Both the position numbers and the translations under genes were made by a program. This document shows positions 8,222 to 16,322 of a stretch of 45,307 bases of DNA, one piece after another. The notes below the pieces were generated by a model. It was not told the DNA's origin. It saw only the letters and a list, made by a program, of their open reading frames with translations, and did not search any database. This DNA comes from Bacteroidales bacterium (GTDB lineage: Bacteria > Bacteroidota > Bacteroidia > Bacteroidales > VadinHA17): NCBI GenBank assembly GCA_012513795.1, contig JAAZBN010000150.1:1-45307 (forward strand). The letters run 5' to 3'. Every line of letters begins with the position of its first letter. Position 1 is the stretch's first letter.

Positions 8222-8596
8222 ATGACAATGATGCAAACACTGTTACTTGCCGGGGCTGCAGAAAGCCTCGATCCGCTCGCCTGGACCATTGTCGTGGTGG
8301 GCGTAGGTATAGTATTCCTTTCTCTGCTGATTGTCTATATCTTCTTCAGGTACATCCTGACCTTCATACTGAATTTTAAGCTGAAGAGTTTTGCCCGCAA
8401 AAAAGGAATTGATCCGGCCGAAGCACTTACAGCAAAGACAATCCAGTCAGGAGAGGTTAACGCAGCAATAGCCATGGCACTCTACCGGTATTTCAATGAG
8501 CTTCATGACGTTGAAAGCGGCGTTATCACAATCAAGCGCGTCTCCAGACACTACTCACCATGGAGCTCCAAACTCTACAACATGAACAACCTGTAA
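8222..8596 (+). CDS. OadG-like small membrane subunit of the sodium-pump decarboxylase
   Basis: The 124-residue protein has one strong N-terminal membrane helix (about 22-47, AWTIVVVGVGIVFLSLLIVY) followed by a charged cytoplasmic tail ending in a VSRHYSPWSSK segment. In oxaloacetate and methylmalonyl-CoA decarboxylases the gamma/delta subunit of this type holds the carboxyltransferase on the membrane pump. It lies 6 bp after mmdA and before the biotin carrier, as expected for that role. Sequence is weakly conserved in this family, so the assignment rests on topology and position. An ATG at the third codon is an alternative start. Confidence 0.85.
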   Translation: MTMMQTLLLAGAAESLDPLAWTIVVVGVGIVFLSLLIVYIFFRYILTFILNFKLKSFARKKGIDPAEALTAKTIQSGEVNAAIAMALYRYFNELHDVESGVITIKRVSRHYSPWSSKLYNMNNL

Positions 8597-8614
8597 GATC
8601 AGAAAAATCTGTAA

Positions 8615-8713
8615 ATGAAAATTAATCCGCATGATCAGGAGCTCAGAAAAAATCTGTTTCAGTATCATGCATATTCCATCCGACCAATAAAATCAATATT
8701 CATAACCGAATGA
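8615..8713 (+). CDS. Possible 32-residue small ORF between OadG-like and biotin carrier genes
   Basis: An ATG at 8615 opens a frame of 32 codons ending in a TGA at 8711-8713. That TGA overlaps the ATG of the biotin carrier gene (8710-8712) as ATGA, the coupling arrangement used repeatedly in this window. The peptide is basic and hydrophobic at its end (IRPIKSIFITE) and matches no family I recognise. It fills an otherwise unexplained 113-bp gap inside a tight operon. It may equally be chance; no ribosome-binding signal is evident. Confidence 0.25.
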   Translation: MKINPHDQELRKNLFQYHAYSIRPIKSIFITE

Positions 8714-9141
8714 AAAGCTACAAATTCAGGATAAACGGAAACCAGTACGAGGTTGAAGTTCTCGAAGTCGACGGTAACGTGGCCAGGATAGAGGTTAACG
8801 GCACCGTGTATGATGTTGAGATGCAGCGCGAGATACCCAAGGTTAAAACCGTGGTCACTGCAGCTCCTGCCCAGGCAAAACAGGTAAGGGAAACCAGACC
8901 TGCCCCGGCAAAGGATCCTTCAGGCAAGCCTTCCGATGTCAGGGCACCTCTGCCGGGTGTCATTATCCAGGTCCTTGTCAGACCGGGCGACGAGGTGAAT
9001 GCCGGCCAGACAGTCTGTACCCTCGAGACAATGAAAATGGAAAATGCCATTAAGGCAGAGAGTGCAGGAAAGGTCACAGCTGTAAATATCACTCCCGGGC
9101 AGTCTGTCCTTCAGGATGAGGTTCTAATTGTAATCGGTTAG
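8710..9141 (+). CDS. mmdC: Biotin carboxyl carrier protein of the methylmalonyl-CoA decarboxylase
   Basis: 143 residues. The N-terminal part (1-45) is the small folded leader usual in these carriers, residues 46-75 are a flexible Ala/Pro-rich linker, and 76-143 are the biotinyl domain beginning VRAPLPGVI. The biotin-accepting Lys109 lies in the canonical ETMKMEN. The carrier shuttles the carboxyl group from MmdA to the membrane pump OadB, where decarboxylation is coupled to sodium export. The stop codon TAG (9139-9141) nearly touches the downstream ATG at 9144. The gene symbol follows the role; the family is certain, the exact letter is conventional. Confidence 0.93.
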   Translation: MKSYKFRINGNQYEVEVLEVDGNVARIEVNGTVYDVEMQREIPKVKTVVTAAPAQAKQVRETRPAPAKDPSGKPSDVRAPLPGVIIQVLVRPGDEVNAGQTVCTLETMKMENAIKAESAGKVTAVNITPGQSVLQDEVLIVIG

Positions 9142-9143
9142 TG

Positions 9144-10496
9144 ATGGCAAAGAGAAAGACATGGACCATGCTGGCTCTGCTGGTGATAACCTCGCTGGCA
9201 TGGCTGGCATTCGTCAAGCCTGAACATGACAGGCAGAAGGCACAGGCAGAATCAGGAATTGAAATCAGTGCTGCACTTCCCCAGTATCAGCCTGATAACC
9301 AGCCGGAAGAGGGATTTCTGGAAGGTCTGAAGCAGTTCTGGGCTTTCACCGGGTTCCGTAATGTGACCTCAGGTCACCTGATAATGATCATGGTAGGTCT
9401 GATCTTTATCTTCCTGGCCATAAGATATGAATATGAACCTTTGCTGCTGATACCCATAGGCACAGGAATTCTTATCGGAAATATCCCCCTCTTTACTGAT
9501 GGCGGGATGAACCTCCAGGTGGGCATCTACCAGCAGGGAAGCGTATTGAACTACCTCTACTTCGGGGTACTCAAGGGGGTATATCCACCACTTATCTTCC
9601 TGGGCATAGGAGCAATGACCGACTTTTCCTCACTCATATCCAATCCCAGGCTGCTTCTGCTCGGAGCTGCCGCACAGATGGGGATATTCATCACATTCAT
9701 CGGAGCTCTTCTCCTGGGATTCGCACCTCCTGAAGCAGGAGCAATTGGTATAATCGGAGGAGCTGACGGCCCGACAGCCATCTTTATCTCATCCAGGCTG
9801 GCCAATGGCATGAACCTGCTGGCTGACGGCACCCCGGTGAAGAACCTTATAGGCCCTATCGCCATCGCGGCTTACTCCTACATGGCTCTCGTGCCCGTCA
9901 TTCAGCCTCCTATCATGAGACTGCTCACCAACAAGAAGGAGAGGCTGATCCGTATGAAACCGCCCCGCGCTGTCACCAAGACAGAAAAGATCCTGTTTCC
10001 TATTTTCGGACTGCTGCTGACCTGCTTTATCTCACCAAGCGCGTTGCCTCTTCTGGGTATGCTCTTCTTCGGAAACATACTAAAGGAATCGGGCGTCACA
10101 AAGAGACTGGCAGAGACAGCACGCACATCCTTGATAGACATAGTTACAATAATGATAGGCCTTACTGTTGGCGCTTCAACCCAGGCTGACGTATTCCTGA
10201 CAAAGGAGTCAATCCTGATATTTGCACTGGGTGCAACGGCATTCGCCATAGCAACCTCCTCAGGAGTACTGTTTGCCAAGACGATGAACCTTTTCCTGCC
10301 AGAAGGAAACAAGATCAACCCTCTTATCGGCAACTCGGGAGTCTCAGCCGTGCCTGACAGTGCACGGGTATCTGAGGTGGAAGGCCTCAAGGCCGATAAG
10401 ACAAACCATCTGCTGATGCATGCCATGGGTCCGAATGTAGCAGGTGTGATTGGTTCAGCCATTGCGGCGGGGATACTGCTAAGCTATCTGGGATAA
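9144..10496 (+). CDS. mmdB: Sodium-translocating decarboxylase beta subunit (OadB/MmdB family)
   Basis: 450 residues from the ATG at 9144; a GTG at 9141 is an alternative start. After an N-terminal membrane segment and a polar stretch to about residue 75, the protein has the multi-helix pump core. Key motifs are FLGIGAMTDFS near 152-162 and GGADGPTAIF near 205-214, whose Asp208 corresponds to the sodium- and proton-handling aspartate of OadB. A second conserved stretch, LIGNSGVSAVPDSARV, follows in the C-terminal third. It decarboxylates carboxybiotin and exports sodium, conserving the energy of methylmalonyl-CoA decarboxylation. It is followed 41 bp later by citrate lyase genes. Confidence 0.95.
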   Translation: MAKRKTWTMLALLVITSLAWLAFVKPEHDRQKAQAESGIEISAALPQYQPDNQPEEGFLEGLKQFWAFTGFRNVTSGHLIMIMVGLIFIFLAIRYEYEPLLLIPIGTGILIGNIPLFTDGGMNLQVGIYQQGSVLNYLYFGVLKGVYPPLIFLGIGAMTDFSSLISNPRLLLLGAAAQMGIFITFIGALLLGFAPPEAGAIGIIGGADGPTAIFISSRLANGMNLLADGTPVKNLIGPIAIAAYSYMALVPVIQPPIMRLLTNKKERLIRMKPPRAVTKTEKILFPIFGLLLTCFISPSALPLLGMLFFGNILKESGVTKRLAETARTSLIDIVTIMIGLTVGASTQADVFLTKESILIFALGATAFAIATSSGVLFAKTMNLFLPEGNKINPLIGNSGVSAVPDSARVSEVEGLKADKTNHLLMHAMGPNVAGVIGSAIAAGILLSYLG

Positions 10497-10525
10497 TATT
10501 CGTATGTTTGACTTGACTTTATTTC

Positions 10526-10534
10526 AAGGAGAGG
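10526..10534 (+). promoter_or_regulatory. Strong Shine-Dalgarno sequence before citDE
   Basis: AAGGAGAGG ends 3 bp before the citDE ATG, with the GGAG core 6 bp upstream. This stands out because most genes here are preceded by AT-rich sequence without a Shine-Dalgarno motif, as is normal in Bacteroidota. It supports the chosen start. Confidence 0.6.
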
Positions 10535-10537
10535 ATT

Positions 10538-11758
10538 ATGAAACAGGCTATTACCGGTAATGTCGGACCCAGGGTGAGGTCTGACATTGAAGTGACGCTG
10601 GAACTCACTGATTCAGGAGGCATTGAACTCAACATCAGGTCAAAGGTAAAGACCATGTATGGCAAAGCCATCGAAGAGCAGTGCCGCAGCCTCCTCCAAT
10701 ACTTTGGAATAGAAAATGCCAGGCTCTCATTGAATGATTCAGGGGCCCTCCCCTTTGTTATAGCGGCAAGGATAGAGGCAGCTGTAAAAGCCCTGACAAA
10801 CACTACCAGGAGTTTCATTCCTGAAATGAATGAGGAAAACCTGTATGGTTCATCCCGTGACAGATTCCGGTTCTCACGACTCTACCTGCCCGGCAATAAT
10901 CCCGGGATGTTCCTCAATGCAGGGCTCCATTCACCTGACGGAGTCATCCTGGACCTTGAGGATTCAGTGGCACCCGACAGGAAGGATGAGGCCAGGATCC
11001 TTGTCCGTAATGCCCTCAGGGCAGTAAACTTCTACGGGGCAGAGAGAATGGTTCGTATCAACCAGGGTGAACGAGGCCTCGAGGACCTTGAAATGGTTAT
11101 ACCCCACAATGTTCACCTTATTCTCGTGCCCAAGTGTGAGGATGCAGAAACTGTCAGGATTATTGACAGGAAGATCCGGGATATAAAAGATAAAGAGGGC
11201 CAGAGCGAAAGGATCTTTCTGATGCCTATTATAGAGAGCGCACGCGGAGTGGAAAATGCCGGAGAGATAGCTGCAGCTTCTGAATCAGTTGTGGCTATGG
11301 CTATTGGTCTTGAAGACTATACTGCTGATCTTGGTGTGCAACGCACAAAGGAGGGAGGTGAGTCGATTTATGCCCGGAACCGGATAGTAGTTGCTTCAAA
11401 GGCTGCCGGAATACAGCCCATTGACTCGGTCTTCTCTGATGTGGGCGATATGGAAGGGCTGCTACAGAACGTGCTGTCAGCCAAGGCCATGGGTTTTGAG
11501 GGAATGGGATGCATCCACCCCCGTCAGATAGCAGTCATAAGAAAAGGCTTCTCACCCTCGGAGGAGGAGATGGAAAAGGCAAAAAAGATAGTAATAGCCT
11601 ACCGTGATGCACGTGAGAAGGGACTGGGGGTTGTTGCCCTGGGAACCAAGATGATAGATGCCCCGGTGGTGGCCAGGGCAGAAAAGACCATCTCTCTGGC
11701 AGTAAGACTTGGCCTGCTGCCTGAGAACTGGATAGAAGAGGAAAAGGCTAAATCATAA
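10538..11758 (+). CDS. citDE: Fused citrate lyase acyl carrier (gamma, CitD) and citryl-CoA lyase (beta, CitE) subunits
   Basis: 406 residues. Residues 1-90 match CitD, including RSDIEVTLEL with Ser15 at the position that carries the phosphoribosyl-dephospho-CoA prosthetic group, and the end pattern LNDSGALPFVIAARIEAAV. A short link follows, then residues about 107-406 match CitE: RLYLPGNNPGMF, GVILDLEDSVAPDRKDEAR, RINQGERG, MPIIESARGVENA and MGCIHPRQI. CitE cleaves the citryl thioester to acetyl carrier and oxaloacetate. In the classical enterobacterial operon these are two genes. citF lies 13 bp downstream. The activation genes citC, citX and citG are absent from the window. The start is supported by a Shine-Dalgarno sequence. 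Confidence 0.9.
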   Translation: MKQAITGNVGPRVRSDIEVTLELTDSGGIELNIRSKVKTMYGKAIEEQCRSLLQYFGIENARLSLNDSGALPFVIAARIEAAVKALTNTTRSFIPEMNEENLYGSSRDRFRFSRLYLPGNNPGMFLNAGLHSPDGVILDLEDSVAPDRKDEARILVRNALRAVNFYGAERMVRINQGERGLEDLEMVIPHNVHLILVPKCEDAETVRIIDRKIRDIKDKEGQSERIFLMPIIESARGVENAGEIAAASESVVAMAIGLEDYTADLGVQRTKEGGESIYARNRIVVASKAAGIQPIDSVFSDVGDMEGLLQNVLSAKAMGFEGMGCIHPRQIAVIRKGFSPSEEEMEKAKKIVIAYRDAREKGLGVVALGTKMIDAPVVARAEKTISLAVRLGLLPENWIEEEKAKS

Positions 11759-11771
11759 TCCATACCCGGTC

Positions 11772-13322
11772 ATGAAACTTGTAGAAAATGCTGCCGGCAG
11801 AATGGTGCCGGATGAGATAAACGGTCAGGAGGCCATACCTTTCAAAGGCGTGGGTAAACACCGCCCTGCGGGAAGGAAATATGCACCTCCAATACCAACA
11901 TGTATTGACTATCCTGGAGACAATAACAAGGTTGCAGGGTCACTGAAAGAAGCACTGGTTCGTTGCGGCCTCAGGGATGGCATGACAATTTCCACTCATC
12001 ACCATCTGCGCGATGGCGACCTGGTAAGCAACCAGATATTTGAGATAGCGTCAGAAATGGGAGTCAGAGACCTTGTATGGTTTCCTTCAGCTTCGTTCCC
12101 CTGCAATGCCCCGGTGATAGAATACCTGGAGAAAGGCACTGTCAACCGTATTGAGGGCAGCATGAACGGCCCCCTGGGTATGTTCGTCTCTGAGGGGAAA
12201 ATGAAGGGTACGGCAGTCCTGCGTTCGCATGGCGGACGTGTACAGGCTATCCAGGACGGCGAGGTGAAGATTGACATAGCCGTGCTGGCAGCCCCGGCAG
12301 CTGACTCCTTCGGGAATGCAAAGGGGACCGGCGGACCCTCCGCCACAGGGGTGATTGGCTATGCAAAGCCTGATTACCTCTATGCCGATAAAGTCATTAT
12401 CGTGACTGACAACCTGGTTGACCTCCCCTGCTGGCCAATGGAGATAGAGGGTAATTATGTTGACTGCGTTGTGGTGGTAGATAAGATTGGCCTGCCGGAA
12501 AAGATAGTCTCTGGCACAACCCAGATAACCAAAAGCCCTGACAGACTGCTGATAGCCGAACTGACCACATCATTCCTTGAGAAATCAGGATTGCTGCATG
12601 ACGGAGCTACCATGCAGGCAGGGGCAGGGGGGACGAGCCTCGCAATAGCAGTATATGTGCACCAGCTGCTGAAGAAAAAAGGCTGGAAACTAAGTTTTGG
12701 CTTCGGTGGAAGTACGAAATACATGGTTGATATGCTCGAGGAGGGCCAGATGGGGTCTATCCTCGATGCACAGGCTTTCGACCTTGATTCAGTTAAGTCA
12801 ATTGAAAAGAACCTCAACCATATACAGTACCCTGTTTTCAATGCATATAACTACCACTCCAAGGGCAACCTGACAACCATGATGGACATCATGATCCTGG
12901 GCGCCACGGAGATAGACACAAATTTCAACGGAAATGTCGTGACTCATTCAGATGGCCTTCTGCTCCACGGCATAGGCGGATGGCAGAACTGCCTGCATGC
13001 ACGTAATGTGATAATACCCGTACCGCTTTTCCGCGACAGGATACCGGTGATAGTAGACAGGGTGACAACACTCTGCGGACCGGGAGAGCTCATTGACGTG
13101 ATCATTACCGAGCGAGGCATAGCCATCAACCCGCGAAGGCAGGATCTGATTGATGCAGTACGGGGAAAAGGATTGCCATTGGTGACCATAGAGGAACTGA
13201 AGGAGACTGCAGAAAAGATATGCGGCAGGCCGGAGAAGGCTGCCTTTGATGAAAGAGTTGTGGCTGCAATAAAATGGGTTGACGGCACGGTGATAGATGC
13301 AGTTCACAAAGTAAAAAAATAA
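11772..13322 (+). CDS. citF: Citrate lyase alpha subunit (citrate:acetyl-ACP transferase)
   Basis: 516 residues, the usual CitF length. It exchanges the acetyl group on the carrier for citrate, releasing acetate and forming the citryl thioester that CitE cleaves. The sequence shows the CitF pattern: [16 protein letters not shown] at the start, [10 protein letters not shown] near 74-83, a glycine-rich [15 protein letters not shown] stretch, [16 protein letters not shown], and [20 protein letters not shown] in the C-terminal third. Together with the fused citDE gene it supplies all three structural parts of citrate lyase. Direction in vivo is cleavage by family knowledge. Placement after a sodium-pump decarboxylase is reminiscent of enterobacterial citrate fermentation loci, but with a different alpha subunit. 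Confidence 0.94.
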   Translation: MKLVENAAGRMVPDEINGQEAIPFKGVGKHRPAGRKYAPPIPTCIDYPGDNNKVAGSLKEALVRCGLRDGMTISTHHHLRDGDLVSNQIFEIASEMGVRDLVWFPSASFPCNAPVIEYLEKGTVNRIEGSMNGPLGMFVSEGKMKGTAVLRSHGGRVQAIQDGEVKIDIAVLAAPAADSFGNAKGTGGPSATGVIGYAKPDYLYADKVIIVTDNLVDLPCWPMEIEGNYVDCVVVVDKIGLPEKIVSGTTQITKSPDRLLIAELTTSFLEKSGLLHDGATMQAGAGGTSLAIAVYVHQLLKKKGWKLSFGFGGSTKYMVDMLEEGQMGSILDAQAFDLDSVKSIEKNLNHIQYPVFNAYNYHSKGNLTTMMDIMILGATEIDTNFNGNVVTHSDGLLLHGIGGWQNCLHARNVIIPVPLFRDRIPVIVDRVTTLCGPGELIDVIITERGIAINPRRQDLIDAVRGKGLPLVTIEELKETAEKICGRPEKAAFDERVVAAIKWVDGTVIDAVHKVKK

Positions 13323-13332
13323 ATTCCCCAAT

Positions 13333-13500
13333 ATGGAAAGCAAAAAATTCAGATGCCCCGTTTGTGGCTATATCTATGATCCCGCGACAGGTGACCCGCA
13401 TAATGATGTTGATCCCGGAACAGCCTTTGAAGATCTGCCATCAGGATGGGCCTGCCCGGTATGCGGCGCCCCTCAAGATGAGTTCAGGGAGCTTGACTAA
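13333..13500 (+). CDS. Rubredoxin
   Basis: A 55-residue protein with the two iron-binding knuckles CPVCGY (Cys8, Cys11) and CPVCGAP (Cys41, Cys44), plus the usual YIYDPATGD and [14 protein letters not shown] stretches. It binds one iron and transfers single electrons in the cytoplasm. It begins 10 bp after citF and is probably cotranscribed. Its last four bases overlap the 3' end of the convergent pepD gene. There is no rubrerythrin, superoxide reductase or flavodiiron protein nearby to name its partner. Confidence 0.97.
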   Translation: MESKKFRCPVCGYIYDPATGDPHNDVDPGTAFEDLPSGWACPVCGAPQDEFRELD

Positions 13501-14963
13501 TCCTCTTCTTCCGGGATGTGCCTCAGCACATCAATGAGCAGATCCCAGAACATCTGAACAGTCTCTATCTCAAGCCTCTCCTCAGGAGTATGTGCTCCCT
13601 TGATGGTCGGGCCAAACGAGATCATGTCTATCCCCTTGTATTTCTCGAGTATCAGACCGCACTCCAGTCCTGCATGAATGGCTTTTACCTGCGGCACCTT
13701 GCCGAACAGCTTGCGGTATGATTCTATCATCAGCCGCAGGATGGCAGAATTCATGTTGGGCTGCCAGCCGGGGTAACCATCAGAATGAGTGACTTTTGCA
13801 CCGGCAAGGTCAAAGCTGGTCTCAGCCTTCATGGCTGCATAATGTTTTGCCTCTTCAGATGAGCTTCTCTGGGTGGTAACAACATGAATCATGTTGTCAT
13901 CGGCGAACCGTATGGTAGCCAGGTTACTTGAGGTCTCAACCAGGTCAGGTATCTCCTTTGACCATCCAAGTACTCCATGAGGCACTATGCTCAATGCTCC
14001 CAGGAGCCTGTGTTGCGTACCTCCGTCAATAACTGTCTCCGGCACTTCTGCGGGGGTGGCGGCCACCTTGAGGTCAGGCTCCAGACCGTCATACTCCTCC
14101 CTGACATGGTTATTGTAGGCTGCCGTATCAGCAAGGATCTTCTCTTCATGGGCAGGATTGAATGTCACAGTTACAAATGCCTCCCTGGGGATAGCATTGC
14201 GAAGGTTGCCGCCGGTAAAATTGCTGATCCTGATATCATATTTCTTCTCCAGATCCTGTAACAGGCTCGAAATGATCTTAATGGAGTTGCCATAGCCCTT
14301 GTGTATCTCATCTCCCGAGTGTCCGCCGTGCAGGCCGGTGACGGAAAGATTCATCGCCCTGTGCCCCGAGACAACCTTCTCCGGTTTATAGGGAAGCAGT
14401 GCCTGTGTATCTATGCCGCCGGCACAACCGATGAAGAGAATGCCTTCATCCTCGGAATCGAGATTGAGCAGTATACTTCCTGTCAGGAAGTCCGGACTGA
14501 GGTTTATAGCGCCTGTCATTCCTGACTCCTCGTCAACGGTGAAGAGGCATTCTATCCGACCGCACTGCAGGTATGGATCAGTCAGTACAGCCATCTGAGC
14601 TGCGATTCCAATACCATCATCGGCACCAAGAGTGGTGCCGCTGGCAGTAACCCATTTGCCGTCAATGACGGGAATAATAGGATCCTCATCCCAATTGTGC
14701 GGATGAGAGGCATTTTTCTCACCTACCATGTCAAGGTGACTCTGCAAAACCACTGTTTTGACCTTCTCCTTTCCGGGAGCAGCTTCCCTGACTATTAGTA
14801 TGTTTCCTACGCTGTCTTCCTTCGCCTCCAGGCCGTGCTTACCCGCAAAATCAAGAAGAAATGCCCTGATACGCCCTTCATTTTTTGAGAGCCTCGGTAT
14901 CCTGGATATCTCTTCGAAATAACCCCAAACCTTCCTCGGCTTCATCTCCCCCAGTTCACCCAT
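13497..14963 (-). CDS. pepD: Aminoacyl-histidine dipeptidase / cytosol non-specific dipeptidase (PepD, family M20)
   Basis: 488 residues, normal for PepD. Zinc-peptidase motifs are in order: [12 protein letters not shown] near 87-98, [12 protein letters not shown] near 130-141, and [12 protein letters not shown] near 161-172 with the catalytic Glu pair. The lid domain has [17 protein letters not shown], and [14 protein letters not shown] is near the end. It hydrolyses dipeptides, including Xaa-His, in the cytoplasm. I keep the first ATG. A second Met at residue 7 is possible, but its GGGGGAG lies too close to act as a ribosome site. A consensus -7 element lies 40 bp upstream. Confidence 0.95.
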   Translation of the reverse strand: MGELGEMKPRKVWGYFEEISRIPRLSKNEGRIRAFLLDFAGKHGLEAKEDSVGNILIVREAAPGKEKVKTVVLQSHLDMVGEKNASHPHNWDEDPIIPVIDGKWVTASGTTLGADDGIGIAAQMAVLTDPYLQCGRIECLFTVDEESGMTGAINLSPDFLTGSILLNLDSEDEGILFIGCAGGIDTQALLPYKPEKVVSGHRAMNLSVTGLHGGHSGDEIHKGYGNSIKIISSLLQDLEKKYDIRISNFTGGNLRNAIPREAFVTVTFNPAHEEKILADTAAYNNHVREEYDGLEPDLKVAATPAEVPETVIDGGTQHRLLGALSIVPHGVLGWSKEIPDLVETSSNLATIRFADDNMIHVVTTQRSSSEEAKHYAAMKAETSFDLAGAKVTHSDGYPGWQPNMNSAILRLMIESYRKLFGKVPQVKAIHAGLECGLILEKYKGIDMISFGPTIKGAHTPEERLEIETVQMFWDLLIDVLRHIPEEED

Positions 14964-15002
14964 GCTTATATGAATTTAATAATGTGTTTAATAGCTTGGC
15001 GG

Positions 15003-15010
15003 CAAATATA
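15003..15010 (-). promoter_or_regulatory. -7 promoter element for pepD
   Basis: On the minus strand the sequence reads TATATTTG, an exact match to the Bacteroidota TAnnTTTG element, 40 bp before the pepD ATG. The predicted leader is about 30 nt. No clear -33 TTTG is visible. Confidence 0.55.
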
Positions 15011-15077
15011 ACTTTTTTCCATTGCATCATTTATGAATTTTACCTGCTGAATCTCTTTTTTTTAACACAACAAAAGC

Positions 15078-15085
15078 TATATTTT
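15078..15085 (+). promoter_or_regulatory. Possible -7 promoter element for isocitrate dehydrogenase
   Basis: TATATTTT matches seven of eight positions of TAnnTTTG and lies about 40 bp before the dehydrogenase ATG, in the same divergent gap that holds the pepD promoter. Confidence 0.4.
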
Positions 15086-15124
15086 TACGGGAGACAAATA
15101 ATACACAGACTAAAAGATAAAACT

Positions 15125-16318
15125 ATGGCTAAACGTACTATTGTGGCCCTGCCCGGAGACGGTATCGGGGTTATTGTTCTCAAACAGGCGCTCCGCGTTC
15201 TTGACGCTGCTGGATTTGATGCTGAATATGTCTATGGCGATATAGGATGGGATTTCTGGTGCCGTGAGGGCAATCCTCTACCGCAACGTACCATCGACCT
15301 CATTGCAGAACATAAGATAGCATTGTTCGGAGCAATTACCTCCAAACCCAAAGATGATGCGGCCGCCGAACTCTCACCGGCACTCCAGGGTAAAGGCTTC
15401 ACATACAGTAGCCCCATAGTGGGATTGAGACAGCACTTCGGACTGGATATATGCGTCAGGCCCTGCCGCAGCTACAGGGGAAACCCTCTCAACTTCATCC
15501 GCAGGGGTAAGGATGGTAATCCGGAAGAACCAATGGTAGATGTGGTGATCTTCAGGCAGAATACTGAGGGTCTTTACGGGGGCGTGGAGTGGTCTAACCC
15601 TCCACAGCAGGTGTATGACGCACTGATGACACATCCTAAATTCCGGAGTAACTTTGGCTGGTGCCCTAAAGGGGAACTGGCAGTCTCAACACGGATATTT
15701 ACAAAAAAATATACAGAACGCATAGTCAGGGCTGCATTTGAACATGCGGTTAAATTTGGCTATAAATCAGTTACCGTCTGCGAAAAGCCCAACGTTATCA
15801 GGGAGACGTCAGGACTCATGTGGAAAATTGCCAAGGAAATGCAGAAGAATGAGTTCCCAGGTGTCCAGCTCTGGAATACGAACATCGATGCCCAAATGAT
15901 GTGGCTGACAAAAAATCCTGAAGATTATGGCGTGATTGTCGCCGGCAATATGTTCGGGGATATTGTCTCTGATGCATTCGCAGGTCTGATTGGCGGACTG
16001 GGCTTCGCCTGCAGTGCTCAGTTCTCGGAAGATGGCATAGGAGTATTTGAGCCTACCCATGGATCAGCTCCTAAATATGCCGGCTATGAGGTTTCAATAG
16101 TGAACCCGATAGCAATGATTGAGTCGGCATGCATGATGCTTGACTATATAGATGAGAAGGAAACGGCCGCACGGATACGCAAGGCTGTAGCCGAAGTTAT
16201 CGAAGAGGGCAGGGTGAAAACATATGACATGATGAAGATGACTGGCAAGCCGGAGGTGGTGACAATGGGAGCAGCATCAACCGTCAAGATGACTGACGCA
16301 ATCATTTCACGCTTATAA
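15125..16318 (+). CDS. icd: NADP-type isocitrate dehydrogenase (beta-decarboxylating dehydrogenase family)
   Basis: The frame is open further upstream, but the family N-terminus RTIVALPGDGIGV places the start at the ATG at 15125, giving 397 residues. FRQNTEGLYGGVEW (near 143-156) is the substrate-binding and helix region, NTNIDAQMMWL and GDIVSDAFAGLIGG carry the metal-binding aspartates, and HGSAPKYAG (312-320) has Lys317-Tyr318, the pair typical of NADP-using enzymes rather than the Asp-Ile of NAD forms. It converts isocitrate to 2-oxoglutarate and CO2. Isopropylmalate or homoisocitrate dehydrogenase is less likely because of the KY pair and context. The HD-domain gene follows after 4 bp. 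Confidence 0.88.
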   Translation: MAKRTIVALPGDGIGVIVLKQALRVLDAAGFDAEYVYGDIGWDFWCREGNPLPQRTIDLIAEHKIALFGAITSKPKDDAAAELSPALQGKGFTYSSPIVGLRQHFGLDICVRPCRSYRGNPLNFIRRGKDGNPEEPMVDVVIFRQNTEGLYGGVEWSNPPQQVYDALMTHPKFRSNFGWCPKGELAVSTRIFTKKYTERIVRAAFEHAVKFGYKSVTVCEKPNVIRETSGLMWKIAKEMQKNEFPGVQLWNTNIDAQMMWLTKNPEDYGVIVAGNMFGDIVSDAFAGLIGGLGFACSAQFSEDGIGVFEPTHGSAPKYAGYEVSIVNPIAMIESACMMLDYIDEKETAARIRKAVAEVIEEGRVKTYDMMKMTGKPEVVTMGAASTVKMTDAIISRL

Positions 16319-16322
16319 GAAC

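Noticed and set aside
13321-13500. Rubredoxin as a C-terminal extension of CitF
   Set aside because: CitF ends with a clear TAA at 13320-13322 and the rubredoxin has its own ATG at 13333 in a different frame position, with a complete domain.
14885-15124. An 80-residue N-terminal extension of isocitrate dehydrogenase
   Set aside because: The extension would overlap pepD and its promoter, has no homologous pattern, and the family N-terminus begins at the ATG at 15125.
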